Below are positions 1 through 8,787 of a stretch of DNA of 64,000 nucleotides, in pieces. The stretch's first letter is position 1; the number at the start of each line of letters is the position of its first letter. The stretch is from PRS1 sp965250265 (lineage in GTDB: Bacteria; Bacteroidota; Bacteroidia; Flavobacteriales; Flavobacteriaceae): contig CBDFNO010000014.1 of NCBI GenBank assembly GCA_965250265.1, positions 248,001-312,000 of the forward strand. Direction: 5' to 3'. The notes below the pieces were generated by a model. That model did not search any database. It was not told the origin of the DNA and saw only the letters and a list, made by a program, of their open reading frames with translations. Position numbers and translations under genes: made by a program.

Positions 1-1518
1 TGGGTCTTTTTTGGAGGTACAACTAATACAGAAGCTGAACATAATCATTCAGAAGAAATAGCAACTAATGATATGTGGACTTGCTCCATGCATCCACAGA
101 TTATGTTAACAGAATCTGGAGATTGTCCAATTTGCGGAATGGAATTAATTCCTGCCGAAGCTGGAGCAGAAGGCCTTTCTGCAAACCAATTTAAAATGAC
201 TGAAAATGCAATGGCATTGGCAAATATTCAAACTTCTATTGTTGGTAATAGTAATACTGGAGGTAATGCTATAAAACTTTCAGGAAAGATTATGGAAAAT
301 GAAGAAGCAAATGCTGTTCAAGTAAGTTATTTTTCTGGAAGAATAGAACAATTGAATGTTAGCTTTACAGGAGAAAAAGTGAGTAAAGGACAATTATTAG
401 CAACTATTTATTCACCTGAATTATTTGCAGCGCAACAAGAGTTAATCACCGCTTCATCTTTAAAAGAATCGCAACCAGCATTATATAAAGCAGTAAGAAA
501 CAAATTAAAACTATGGAAGTTACCAGAAAGTCAGATTAACGAAATTGAAACGTCTGGCAAAGTGAAAGAAAACTTCCCTGTATATGCAACAGTTTCAGGA
601 ACGGTTTCTGAAAAGTTAGTAGAGCAAGGCGATTATATCAAGCAAGGACAACCTTTATTAAGAATAGCCAACTTAAATACTGTTTGGGCAAATTTTGATG
701 TTTATGAAAATCAAATAAACTTATTTAAAATTGGTCAAGAGATGTCTATTACTACAAATGCCAATCCTAATAAAGAATTTAATGCTAAAGTGTCGTTTAT
801 AGATCCTGTTCTTAATTCTAAAACAAGAACTGTAACATTAAGAACAGTTTTAAATAATACAACCAATGTTTTTAAACCAGGTATGTTTGTTCAAGGCAAC
901 GTTAAAGGACTTAAATCGAGTAAAGAACTTGTTTTAATCATTCCTTCAACAGCTGTATTATGGACAGGAGAACGTTCAGTCGTCTATATAAAAATGCTAA
1001 GTGAAGAACCAGTTTTCGAAATGAGAGAAGTAACATTAGGAAACAGAATGGGAGAAAATTACGAAGTTATTAATGGATTAAATAATGGAGATGAAATTGT
1101 TACCAACGGAACTTTTACTGTAGATGCAGCCGCACAATTACAAGGCAAAAAGTCTATGATGAATAAAAAAGGAGGCAAAACAACAACTGGTCATGAAGGA
1201 CATACAGAAATGAAATCAATGGATAAAGATATAAATTTTGGTGTTAGAGGTAATTGTAGTTTATGTAAAGAAACTATTGAAAAAGCGGCAAATGGTGTGG
1301 TAGGTGTCACAAGTGCAAATTGGAATGTAGATATGAAGAAGATAGATGTTACTTATGATACTTCAAAAATTAAAGAAATAGATATCCATAATGCAATAGC
1401 CGCTTCTGGTTATGATACTGAAAAAATAAAAGGAGATTTATCAACTTACAATAAGTTACCAGAATGCTGCAAGTATGAGCATAAGATGGAAATGAATATA
1501 AAAGGTTTAGAAGAATAA
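1..1518 (+). CDS. Metal efflux RND periplasmic adaptor, CusB type (5' end outside window)
   Basis: The reading frame is open to the first base of the window, so the true start lies upstream; the Met at 73 is internal. The protein links an inner-membrane RND pump to an outer-membrane channel for copper/silver-type metal export. It opens with a heavy-metal-binding module (CSMHP and CPICGM motifs, bases 80-145), followed by the HlyD-type barrel-sandwich and beta-barrel adaptor core, then a His/Lys/Met-rich linker near 1150-1230. The C-terminus is an HMA-like domain with a CSLC metal site (1255-1266) and a final ECCKYEH motif. An adaptor with metal-binding modules at both ends is a common flavobacterial form. 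No terminator is visible before the next gene. Family is sure; the specific metal is inferred. Confidence 0.93.
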   Translation, partial: WVFFGGTTNTEAEHNHSEEIATNDMWTCSMHPQIMLTESGDCPICGMELIPAEAGAEGLSANQFKMTENAMALANIQTSIVGNSNTGGNAIKLSGKIMENEEANAVQVSYFSGRIEQLNVSFTGEKVSKGQLLATIYSPELFAAQQELITASSLKESQPALYKAVRNKLKLWKLPESQINEIETSGKVKENFPVYATVSGTVSEKLVEQGDYIKQGQPLLRIANLNTVWANFDVYENQINLFKIGQEMSITTNANPNKEFNAKVSFIDPVLNSKTRTVTLRTVLNNTTNVFKPGMFVQGNVKGLKSSKELVLIIPSTAVLWTGERSVVYIKMLSEEPVFEMREVTLGNRMGENYEVINGLNNGDEIVTNGTFTVDAAAQLQGKKSMMNKKGGKTTTGHEGHTEMKSMDKDINFGVRGNCSLCKETIEKAANGVVGVTSANWNVDMKKIDVTYDTSKIKEIDIHNAIAASGYDTEKIKGDLSTYNKLPECCKYEHKMEMNIKGLEE

Positions 1519-1585
1519 GAATCTCTAAAAATTGAAGATTAACATTATTTTTACTTTATTTGCTTGACATTTAACTGCTTATTTA

Positions 1586-2623
1586 ATGAAACTCTTTTTG
1601 TATGCTTCGGCATTATCATTTGTTGGTTCCTGTGCAACGATTAGCCACAATGAAAAAATTCAAGAAATTAAAGACAATATAGTTATTGAGCAGCCTAATA
1701 AAATTATGGTTTATGCCAATACTATTACTGCAAATGAATTAGAAAAACATTTATATACCTTTTCATCAGATGCATTCCAAGGCAGGAAAGTAGGTAGTCC
1801 AGGTCAAAAACTCGCCGTTAATTTCCTTAAAAACTATTATATAAGCGAAGGTATTCCTTCTCCAAAAGGAGAAAGAAATTATTTTCAAACTGTACCAAAA
1901 TCGTATTTAGGAAGTGAATATAATAATTCCGAAAACGTTTTGGCATTTATAAAAGGTTCTGAAAAACCTGAAGAAATTATTATTGTCTCAGCGCACCACG
2001 ACCACGAAGGCATCACCGAAGAAGGTGAAATTAATAATGGAGCAGATGATGATGGTTCGGGAACAGTTGCATTGTTAGAAATGGCTCAGGCCTTTAAAAA
2101 AGCACAAGATGAAGGTTATGGACCAAAACGTAGCATTCTATTTTTGCATGTAACTGCTGAAGAAATTGGACTTCAAGGCTCGAGATATTATACACAGAAT
2201 CCAATATTTCCATTAAAAAACACAATTGCCAACCTAAATATTGATATGATAGGGCGTGTTGACAAATACCATAAAGACAATACAAATTATGTATATCTTA
2301 TTGGTGCGGATCGTTTAAGCACAGAATTACATTATATTTCTGAAGCTGTAAATACAAAATTTTTTAATTTTGAACTAAATTATAAATATAATGCAGAAGG
2401 TGAAAACCATCGCTATTATTATCGATCCGATCACTACAACTTTGCAAAAAAAGGGATTCCTATTATTTTCTATTTTAATGGAGAGCATGAAGATTATCAC
2501 TTGCCAACAGATACGGCAGACAAAATTGATTACCCATTATTGGAAAAGCGCACACGATTAATTTTCGCTACTGCCTGGCAGCTAGCAAATCAAGAAAAAG
2601 CGATTATTGCAGATAAATTTTAA
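1586..2623 (+). CDS. M28 family zinc aminopeptidase lipoprotein, short form
   Basis: Begins with a lipoprotein signal ending in FVGSC, so it is probably anchored in an envelope membrane. The M28 dinuclear zinc site is visible: SAHHDH, the GADDDGSG segment, AEE, NIDMIGR and the late HLPTDTADK His. At 345 residues it is about 180 shorter than the following paralogue. The missing part corresponds to the protease-associated (PA) domain lying between the N-terminal helix region and the catalytic core of the neighbour. The two genes are otherwise closely similar along their whole length, so this looks like a tandem duplicate that lost, or never gained, the insert. Substrate unknown; peptides taken up as nutrients are likely. 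Confidence 0.9.
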   Translation: MKLFLYASALSFVGSCATISHNEKIQEIKDNIVIEQPNKIMVYANTITANELEKHLYTFSSDAFQGRKVGSPGQKLAVNFLKNYYISEGIPSPKGERNYFQTVPKSYLGSEYNNSENVLAFIKGSEKPEEIIIVSAHHDHEGITEEGEINNGADDDGSGTVALLEMAQAFKKAQDEGYGPKRSILFLHVTAEEIGLQGSRYYTQNPIFPLKNTIANLNIDMIGRVDKYHKDNTNYVYLIGADRLSTELHYISEAVNTKFFNFELNYKYNAEGENHRYYYRSDHYNFAKKGIPIIFYFNGEHEDYHLPTDTADKIDYPLLEKRTRLIFATAWQLANQEKAIIADKF

Positions 2624-2730
2624 TATAAATGATGTTAGTGTTAAAAATTGTTAAAAAAAACTATAACCAATTTTAAACTCTTTCTTTTTTGTAATATCGC
2701 AAATAATTTAAAATAAATAATTTTATTAGA

Positions 2731-4308
2731 ATGAAAAGATCATTATTTCTTTTAGGAATTACAGTAGTTATATACTCATGTGGAACTACCAAAAATGGCA
2801 ATACAGCTAACGCAAAAACTAATTCTCCTGCAAATGTTACAGAATTTGCGAATACAATAACATCTGCAGAATTAAAGGAGATGCTTTATACTTATGCCTC
2901 AGATGAGTTTGAAGGCCGGGAAACTGCTGAACCCGGACAGAAAAAAGCCATAGAGTATATAAAAAATCACTATGTTAATCTTAGTGTACCTTCTCCTATT
3001 TCTAAAGATGATTATTTTCAAAAAGTTCCACTACAAATAGTTAAAACACCTAAAACTACATTAGCAGTAAATGGAACTACGTTTAATTATTTCGATGATT
3101 ATATTTCATTAACTGCTGCGCCAACCGGTAAAATTAATGCTAATGAGATTGTATATCTTGGATATGGTATCGATCATGAAAATTATAGTGATTATAACAA
3201 TATAGATGTAAAAGGTAAAATAGTTGTTCTAAAAGGAGGCGAACCAAAAAATGAAGATGGCACTTATAAAGTAAGTGGCACCACCGAAATTTCTAAATGG
3301 TCTAACGGAAGACAGGCACTTTCCACAAAAAGAGATGCAGCTAAAAAAAGAGGTGCTAAAGCAATATTCTTTATGGATAATGTTCTATTTCCAAGATATT
3401 CCGGTTTTTTCAAAAGATCAGCAGAGAATGGCGGAAGCAAACGATTATCTCTAATAAGCCAGGAAAAAGAAATTTATTTTTTCTTAATAAACGAAAAATT
3501 TGGTAATGCATTAGTTAATAATATTAGTTCCTCTATAGATAATGCAACAGTAGCAAGTACAGTAGATGTTAATTACCAAAGTATTACAGTGCCAATGTTT
3601 TCGGAAAATGTTGTGGCTTATATTAAGGGATCCGAAAAACCAGACGAATATATTATTATATCGGCCCATTTAGATCATGTTGGTATGAACAGTGAAGGTG
3701 AAGTGTATAATGGTGCTGACGACGATGGCTCAGGCACAGTAGCGGTATTAGAAATTGCTGAAGCTTTTAAAGATGCTTTAAATAAAGGTTACAGACCAAA
3801 ACGATCTATTTTGTTTTTGCATGTTACTGGTGAAGAAAAAGGATTATTAGGTTCCAGATATTATACAGATTATAGTCCAATCGTTCCTTTGGCAAACACT
3901 GTTGTGGACTTAAATATTGATATGATCGGTCGAATAGATCCGAAACATGAAGGAGAAAACCGCAACTATGTTTATTTAATAGGAAGTGATAAGTTAAGTA
4001 CTGAGCTTCACAATATCTCAGAAGAGATAAACTCGAAATACACAAATTTAGAATTGGATTATACGTATAACGACGAAAACGACCCTAACCGTTTTTACTA
4101 TCGATCAGACCATTATAACTTTGCGAAGAATAACATTCCAGTAATCTTTTATTTTAATGGCACACACGCCGATTATCATAAACCAACTGATACTCCTGAT
4201 AAAATTGAATATGATTTATTGGAGAACAGAACACGGTTAGTATTTTATACAGCCTGGGAACTCGCAAATCGTGATAACAGAATTATTGTAGATAAAGCTA
4301 CAGACTAA
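2731..4308 (+). CDS. M28 family zinc aminopeptidase lipoprotein with PA domain
   Basis: Lipoprotein signal ends in VIYSC. The order is N-terminal helical region, PA domain insert (about residues 95-285, including YLGYGIDHENYSDY and KGKIVVLKGG), then the M28 catalytic core with SAHLDH, GADDDGSG, GEE, NIDMIGR and ADYHKPTDTPDK supplying the zinc ligands and general base. The length of 525 is usual for this envelope-anchored peptidase group in Bacteroidota. It is the full-length partner of the shorter gene upstream, 107 bases away, and is followed by a strong hairpin terminator at 4333-4370. Confidence 0.93.
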   Translation: MKRSLFLLGITVVIYSCGTTKNGNTANAKTNSPANVTEFANTITSAELKEMLYTYASDEFEGRETAEPGQKKAIEYIKNHYVNLSVPSPISKDDYFQKVPLQIVKTPKTTLAVNGTTFNYFDDYISLTAAPTGKINANEIVYLGYGIDHENYSDYNNIDVKGKIVVLKGGEPKNEDGTYKVSGTTEISKWSNGRQALSTKRDAAKKRGAKAIFFMDNVLFPRYSGFFKRSAENGGSKRLSLISQEKEIYFFLINEKFGNALVNNISSSIDNATVASTVDVNYQSITVPMFSENVVAYIKGSEKPDEYIIISAHLDHVGMNSEGEVYNGADDDGSGTVAVLEIAEAFKDALNKGYRPKRSILFLHVTGEEKGLLGSRYYTDYSPIVPLANTVVDLNIDMIGRIDPKHEGENRNYVYLIGSDKLSTELHNISEEINSKYTNLELDYTYNDENDPNRFYYRSDHYNFAKNNIPVIFYFNGTHADYHKPTDTPDKIEYDLLENRTRLVFYTAWELANRDNRIIVDKATD

Positions 4309-4332
4309 AATTTATATAAATATAATTTAATA

Positions 4333-4370
4333 AAAAAGCCTTTCAATATTACTGAAGGGCTTTTACTTTT
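4333..4370 (+). terminator. Terminator of the M28 peptidase gene
   Basis: The AAAAGCC/GGCTTTT stem, extended by TTCA/TGAA, is followed by a T-rich stretch, 25 bases after the stop of the peptidase. Confidence 0.75.
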
Positions 4371-4371
4371 T

Positions 4372-4400
4372 GGGTGGAAGATGGGGCTCACTTCGACTTC
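4372..4400 (-). repeat. Possible fragment of a tRNA 3' end
   Basis: GGGTGGAAGA at 4372-4381 is an exact copy of the sequence at the 3' end of the tRNA-His gene (4485-4494). A degenerate T-arm-like GGGG..TTCGA follows. Each copy lies just after a hairpin terminator. No complete tRNA can be folded here. Confidence 0.35.
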
Positions 4401-4448
4401 GTTCAGTACGAGCTTCTCGCCTATTATACTTTTATCATTTTTTAGAAA

Positions 4449-4477
4449 TAAAAAAGTCCTAATAATATTAGGACTTT
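4449..4477 (-). terminator. Terminator of tRNA-His
   Basis: A perfect inverted repeat AAAGTCCTAAT/ATTAGGACTTT is followed on the minus strand by a run of T. It lies directly downstream of the tRNA-His gene. Confidence 0.8.
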
Positions 4478-4485
4478 AAAATAAG

Positions 4486-4560
4486 GGTGGAAGACCGGGT
4501 TCGAACCGGCGACCTCTGGTACCACAAACCAGCGCTCTAACCAACTGAGCTACAACCACC
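4486..4560 (-). tRNA. tRNA-His (GTG anticodon)
   Basis: The minus strand folds into a cloverleaf with the extra 5' G (-1) opposite C73 that is typical of tRNA-His. The anticodon loop TTGTGGT carries GTG, closed by CTGGT/ACCAG. The T-loop is TTCGAAC. In the acceptor stem positions 5-68 and 6-67 are both T-T mismatches as read here. CCA is not encoded. Confidence 0.95.
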
Positions 4561-4623
4561 ATTTTAATAAGATTGCAAATGTAAATTATTTCAAATATTT
4601 AGCAAAGAATTTTTATTAATTTA

Positions 4624-5340
4624 TTATTTAAGATCATATAAACTATTCACAGCTAAAAAACGCTCCACAGTAAAACCTTCTCCATGCTCTACTCCTATTA
4701 TTCGTCCTAAATCTCGTGCACGATATTCTATACTATCAGTAAAATTTTTACTGGAAATTGGTGTTTCAGGTTCTTTACTTTTTGCATTATAAAACTGTGT
4801 TTTATAAGCCAAAACAGCTTCCATTTTTTTATCCATAAATCCAGAAACATCTACAACAAAATCCGGTTCCAAATTTTTCCATTGTATATAATGGTACACT
4901 TGTTTAGGTCGCCATGGATCCTGCCATCCATCATCATACTTAGTTTCGACCTTAATTAAACCGCTTAAAAAACATGAATCACTCAACAAATTACTCCCTT
5001 TGGCATGATCTATATGCCTATCTTCTATTGCATTGCATAACACAATTTCGGGTTTAAACTTACGTATCATTTTAATCAGCTCCATTTGGTGTTGTTGATC
5101 ATTAACAAAAAATCCATCAGCAAACTCCATATTTGTTCTCATGTGTACGCCAAGAATATTTGCTGCATTTTTTGATTCTTCATCTCTGGATTCAGCTGTG
5201 CCTCGAGTTCCTAATTCTCCTCGAGTTAAATCTATGATACCAACAATTTTGCTGTTAGCAATTTCTTTGGCTATGGTTGCTCCACAACTTAATTCTACAT
5301 CATCAGGATGTGATCCAATCGCAAGTATATCTAATTTCAT
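4624..5340 (-). CDS. bshB1: Bacillithiol biosynthesis deacetylase BshB1
   Basis: PIG-L/LmbE-fold zinc enzyme that removes the acetyl group from N-acetylglucosaminyl-malate in bacillithiol synthesis. The zinc motif GSHPDD is at the N-terminus, with RHIDH further on. The NMEFADGFF, GLIKV and final GRIIGVEHGEGF segments are typical of BshB1 rather than general LmbE proteins. Length 238 is usual. It is the last gene of a three-gene operon: its start overlaps the TMEM175 stop by four bases, and the first gene is a trans-sulfuration enzyme handling cysteine, the other substrate of the pathway. Confidence 0.93.
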   Translation of the reverse strand: MKLDILAIGSHPDDVELSCGATIAKEIANSKIVGIIDLTRGELGTRGTAESRDEESKNAANILGVHMRTNMEFADGFFVNDQQHQMELIKMIRKFKPEIVLCNAIEDRHIDHAKGSNLLSDSCFLSGLIKVETKYDDGWQDPWRPKQVYHYIQWKNLEPDFVVDVSGFMDKKMEAVLAYKTQFYNAKSKEPETPISSKNFTDSIEYRARDLGRIIGVEHGEGFTVERFLAVNSLYDLK

Positions 5341-5924
5341 TTATTGTGTTCTTTTTTAAGAGTATTTTCAATTCTTCTATCTGGTACTAACCATATTATT
5401 GCTACTAAAATAAAAATAGCTCCGGAAATCCAGACACTATAAAATGCGCATACAATTCCTATAATATAAAGAATTGGAGAAATATTTCCTTTAGTATCTT
5501 TTCCTAATGCCCTTGCCAATATAGAATCTTCACCATGACTCTTAATAATAAGTCGTTGTAAAATCCAATAAGCAATGGCCGCCATTAGCAACACTATTCC
5601 GTATGAGAAAACTGTAGCTGTAGTAAATTCATTTTCGCCCATCCAACCCGTTACAAAAGGAATTAAGGATAACCAGAACAACATATGCAAATTTGCCCAT
5701 AAAATACCTCCATTTACATGTTTTACAGTTTGCATCATATGGTGATGGTTATTCCAGTAAATAGCGAGGTAAATAAAACTCAATATATAACTTCCAAAAA
5801 CCGGGATCAATGGTGATAATGCTTCAAAATTACCACCATGAGGAACTTTCAGTTCCAGTACCATAATGGTAATAATAATGGCTAAAACGCCATCGGTAAA
5901 TGCTTCTAAACGTCCTTTGGTCAT
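5337..5924 (-). CDS. TMEM175-family (DUF1211) potassium channel-like membrane protein
   Basis: Starts with TKGRLEAFTDGVLAIIITIMV, the RxxxFSD-type signature of TMEM175, with one FTDG in place of FSDG. It continues with about five to six membrane segments and the WNNHHHM motif between segments. The 195-residue length fits the single-repeat bacterial form, which forms tetrameric K+ leak channels. It overlaps bshB1 by four bases downstream and the metB-like gene by four bases upstream, so the three are probably translated together. The functional link with bacillithiol is unknown. Confidence 0.88.
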   Translation of the reverse strand: MTKGRLEAFTDGVLAIIITIMVLELKVPHGGNFEALSPLIPVFGSYILSFIYLAIYWNNHHHMMQTVKHVNGGILWANLHMLFWLSLIPFVTGWMGENEFTTATVFSYGIVLLMAAIAYWILQRLIIKSHGEDSILARALGKDTKGNISPILYIIGIVCAFYSVWISGAIFILVAIIWLVPDRRIENTLKKEHNK

Positions 5925-7096
5925 ACTAATGTTGTTTTTTGTTTGTGTTCCATTATTTTTAACGCTTGTTCAATATCGTTTATCATATCTTTTTTATCTT
6001 CTATCCCAACCGAGAAACGTATCAACCTATCAGTTATCCCTTGTGCGTCTCTTTCTTCTTGTGATAGCAATGCATGTGATGCTTTATATGGTAATAGCAT
6101 TGTACTTTCAATTCCTGCCAGACTCATGGAAGGCTTAATGAGTTTTAGTGCCTTTAAAAAAGCTGAAGCATCGAGACCTTCTATCAATTCAAAAGAGAGC
6201 ATTGCTCCAAAGCCTTTCATTTGAGTTTTTGCTAATTCATGATCCGGATGGGATTCTAAACCGGGATAATAAACGTTCATAATAAGTTCATGTCCCTCTA
6301 AAAAACGAGCCATTTTTTTTGCATTCTTGTTTTGAGCTTTAACACGAATACCCAAAGTTTTCATACTACGCTCTAACATCCAAACTGTAAAATCGCTTAA
6401 GCTACCGCCTGTGTTTTTGGAAAGTTTCCAAATAGTATCAATATATGCTCGCGTTGAAGCCACTGCTCCAGCAGTAATATCACTGTGACCACCAAAATAT
6501 TTGGTAGCACTATGAAGCACTATATCCATACCAAAATCAATTGGGTTTTGTATCACCGGAGTTGCAAAGGTATTATCAATTACCGAAATAATATTTCTGG
6601 AACTTGCTAAATCTGCAACCGCTTTGATATCTACGAGTTTTAACAAAGGATTAGACGGTGTTTCAATATAAATTATTTTAGTATTGGACTGAAGTACTTT
6701 TTCGAAATCTAAAAGCTTTAAACTCTCTGTAAATGTATATTCGATATGATACCTTTCAAATTGAGCTTCCACCAAATTTCGTGTGCCTCCATACAAGTCT
6801 TTTTGCAGTACTATATGGTCACCAGCACTTAAAAATGCCATTAAGGTTGTGCTGATAGCAGCCATACCCGAACCAAATATCAAAGCTGATTCTGTATGTT
6901 CTAATGCAGCAATTTTCTTAGATAAATATTCCTGATTTGGCGTATTAAAATAGCGTGGATAACGCTTTATATCTACATCTTCAAATTGATAGGATGTCGA
7001 CAAATACATAGGAGACACCGATCCTTTAAATTGCTCGTCTTTAATTTCGCCTATGTGAGTACAAATGGTATTTAATCCTAATTTTTCGTTTTCCAT
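5921..7096 (-). CDS. Trans-sulfuration PLP enzyme (cystathionine gamma-synthase/lyase family)
   Basis: Cys/Met-metabolism PLP-dependent family. Visible features are the start TICTHIGE, the cofactor-binding SGMAAIS, IETPSNPL and VIDNTF segments, and the Schiff-base Lys in HSATKYFGGHSD. Length 391 is usual. Whether it makes cystathionine (MetB), cleaves it, or acts on another sulfur amino acid cannot be settled from sequence alone. As first gene of an operon ending in bshB1 it may supply cysteine for bacillithiol. The upstream region to 7210 is a divergent promoter region shared with the pseudouridine synthase. Confidence 0.88.
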   Translation of the reverse strand: MENEKLGLNTICTHIGEIKDEQFKGSVSPMYLSTSYQFEDVDIKRYPRYFNTPNQEYLSKKIAALEHTESALIFGSGMAAISTTLMAFLSAGDHIVLQKDLYGGTRNLVEAQFERYHIEYTFTESLKLLDFEKVLQSNTKIIYIETPSNPLLKLVDIKAVADLASSRNIISVIDNTFATPVIQNPIDFGMDIVLHSATKYFGGHSDITAGAVASTRAYIDTIWKLSKNTGGSLSDFTVWMLERSMKTLGIRVKAQNKNAKKMARFLEGHELIMNVYYPGLESHPDHELAKTQMKGFGAMLSFELIEGLDASAFLKALKLIKPSMSLAGIESTMLLPYKASHALLSQEERDAQGITDRLIRFSVGIEDKKDMINDIEQALKIMEHKQKTTLV

Positions 7097-7210
7097 ATTT
7101 ACGGCTGTTTTTACGCTTACTAAATTACAAAAACTTGATGTTAAAATTTTGCTTGATTTTAGTATTTTTTTCTTGACAGTTATCTATACATTGCAAGACA
7201 CTTATTAAGA

Positions 7211-7789
7211 ATGTCAAAAGATTATTTGCATCGTCATTTTATCCTTCATAAACCTTATGGTTATTTAAGCCAGCTTATTAATAATCAAAACCGAAGAAAA
7301 AACAAACATCTTTTAGGGGAGCTTTATAATTTCCCAAAAGGCATTATGGTTATTGGTCGTTTGGATGAAACCTCTGAGGGCTTACTCTTTTTAACTACTG
7401 ATGGTAAAGTAAGTGAGTACATAAGAAGTCGCAACATAGAAAAAGAATATTATGTACAAGTAGATGGCATCATAACTAATGATGCTATATCAAAACTTCA
7501 AAAAGGTGTTGAAATTGGTTTTGATGGTAAAAAATATATAACGAAACCTTGTAAAGCACATCTTGTAAAAACTGTTGACCATTTACCATTAGTAAACCGG
7601 AAAGTTAGAGACGAACGTCATGGGCCAAAAAGTTGGGCATCGATTACTGTTACAGAAGGCAAGTTCAGACAAATACGTAAAATGACTGCTGCTGTAGGTT
7701 TTCCTACGCTACGATTGGTACGAGTTAGGATTGGAAATATGCATTTAACAAACAAGCCTGGAAGTGTTACAGAGGTTGATATTTTCTAA
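7211..7789 (+). CDS. Small rRNA pseudouridine synthase, RluE type
   Basis: RsuA/RluE-family enzyme without an S4 domain, which is normal for the short RluE group (192 residues). The catalytic Asp lies in GRLDETSEGLL, preceded by FILHKPYGYLSQ and followed by KEYYVQVDG and the C-terminal TEGKFRQIRKMTAAVGFPTLRL core. It probably isomerises a single uridine in 23S rRNA. It is transcribed alone, divergent from the metB-like operon and converging on the TPR lipoprotein, with only 14 bases between the two stops. Confidence 0.9.
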   Translation: MSKDYLHRHFILHKPYGYLSQLINNQNRRKNKHLLGELYNFPKGIMVIGRLDETSEGLLFLTTDGKVSEYIRSRNIEKEYYVQVDGIITNDAISKLQKGVEIGFDGKKYITKPCKAHLVKTVDHLPLVNRKVRDERHGPKSWASITVTEGKFRQIRKMTAAVGFPTLRLVRVRIGNMHLTNKPGSVTEVDIF

Positions 7790-7803
7790 ATAACAAACAC
7801 TAA

Positions 7804-8745
7804 TTACTTTATTCTGCTCAAATAAGCTTCGGCAGCAATATAGCCAAATCCAGCCCAATTGCCTTGCTCCATGAGCTGTTCAAAGATGGCTTTTGCCTGT
7901 TCGGGATTTTCATTGTAGACATACCAATTTCCCAGGCCAAAACGTATGGCTTCGCTTGCACCCAATGAATCATTACCAGTTAATTGGTCTTCTGTAAGCA
8001 TTCCTTTATAAAACAATAAGAGCTTATAATAAGCCATGTTCTCAATAATGTTCATGTCATCATGTATGGGCGACAATATGTTTTTTGCATCATCATTCTT
8101 ATTCATTTGTCGTAAAATCATATACAACCAATGGGAAGTCGCTACAACCATATCATCGTTTTTCGAAGCCAGTAAACAGTCTTGAAATGCCGACAATGCG
8201 TTCTCGAGATCATCCTGTAAATAATAGGCCAATCCCAAATGATACCAAATATTAGTATGCAAACTAGACACAGGAGTATTTAATCTATTCGGAATACCAT
8301 CAGGTTCTATTTCATCGTCACTATTTTTTATAAGCGCCACTGCTTTGGTGAAATCTACAATAGCACTATCTAATTGTCGAGTACTAATAAAACGATGCCC
8401 TCTATGTCTGTAAAAACGTGCATCGTCAGGAAATTTTAAGATGCCCTCGCTAAAAATATCAATAGCTGCTTTGTAATCTCCTAAATATGCTTGCCTACGT
8501 CCAAGCCATATTATAAAATTAGCGTTCATTGGATTGCTATTATAAGTTAACAAAGTGGAAAGATAATTAGCTATTTGGAGTGAATCTTGTTTAGCATCTA
8601 ATTGTTGCCTTACTAAATCTTTACCCAATAACGATTTGCCCTGAAGTGTATCAATCTTAACCGAATCCATATCAAAGGATTTGTTATATGGATTACAGCT
8701 ACATAATATAGCAATTACAAATGTGGTGGTTAGTATTTTTTTCAT
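7804..8745 (-). CDS. TPR-repeat lipoprotein
   Basis: I place the start at 8745 (MKKILTTTF), not at the upstream in-frame ATG at 8772, because only this gives a proper lipoprotein signal with the Cys in ILCSCN. The mature protein contains several tetratricopeptide-type helix pairs: IWLGRRQAYLGDYKAAIDIF, a repeat with RHRGHRFISTRQLDSAIVDF, and WYHLGLAYYLQDDLENALSAF. These suggest a protein-protein contact role at the envelope. No enzyme motif is seen. It shares the minus strand with rlmF and the YcaQ-like gene, probably as one transcript. Confidence 0.85.
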   Translation of the reverse strand: MKKILTTTFVIAILCSCNPYNKSFDMDSVKIDTLQGKSLLGKDLVRQQLDAKQDSLQIANYLSTLLTYNSNPMNANFIIWLGRRQAYLGDYKAAIDIFSEGILKFPDDARFYRHRGHRFISTRQLDSAIVDFTKAVALIKNSDDEIEPDGIPNRLNTPVSSLHTNIWYHLGLAYYLQDDLENALSAFQDCLLASKNDDMVVATSHWLYMILRQMNKNDDAKNILSPIHDDMNIIENMAYYKLLLFYKGMLTEDQLTGNDSLGASEAIRFGLGNWYVYNENPEQAKAIFEQLMEQGNWAGFGYIAAEAYLSRIK

Positions 8746-8787
8746 TCTTAAATATAGTATTTTAGGAAGCATGGTTTTTTAGAGTTA

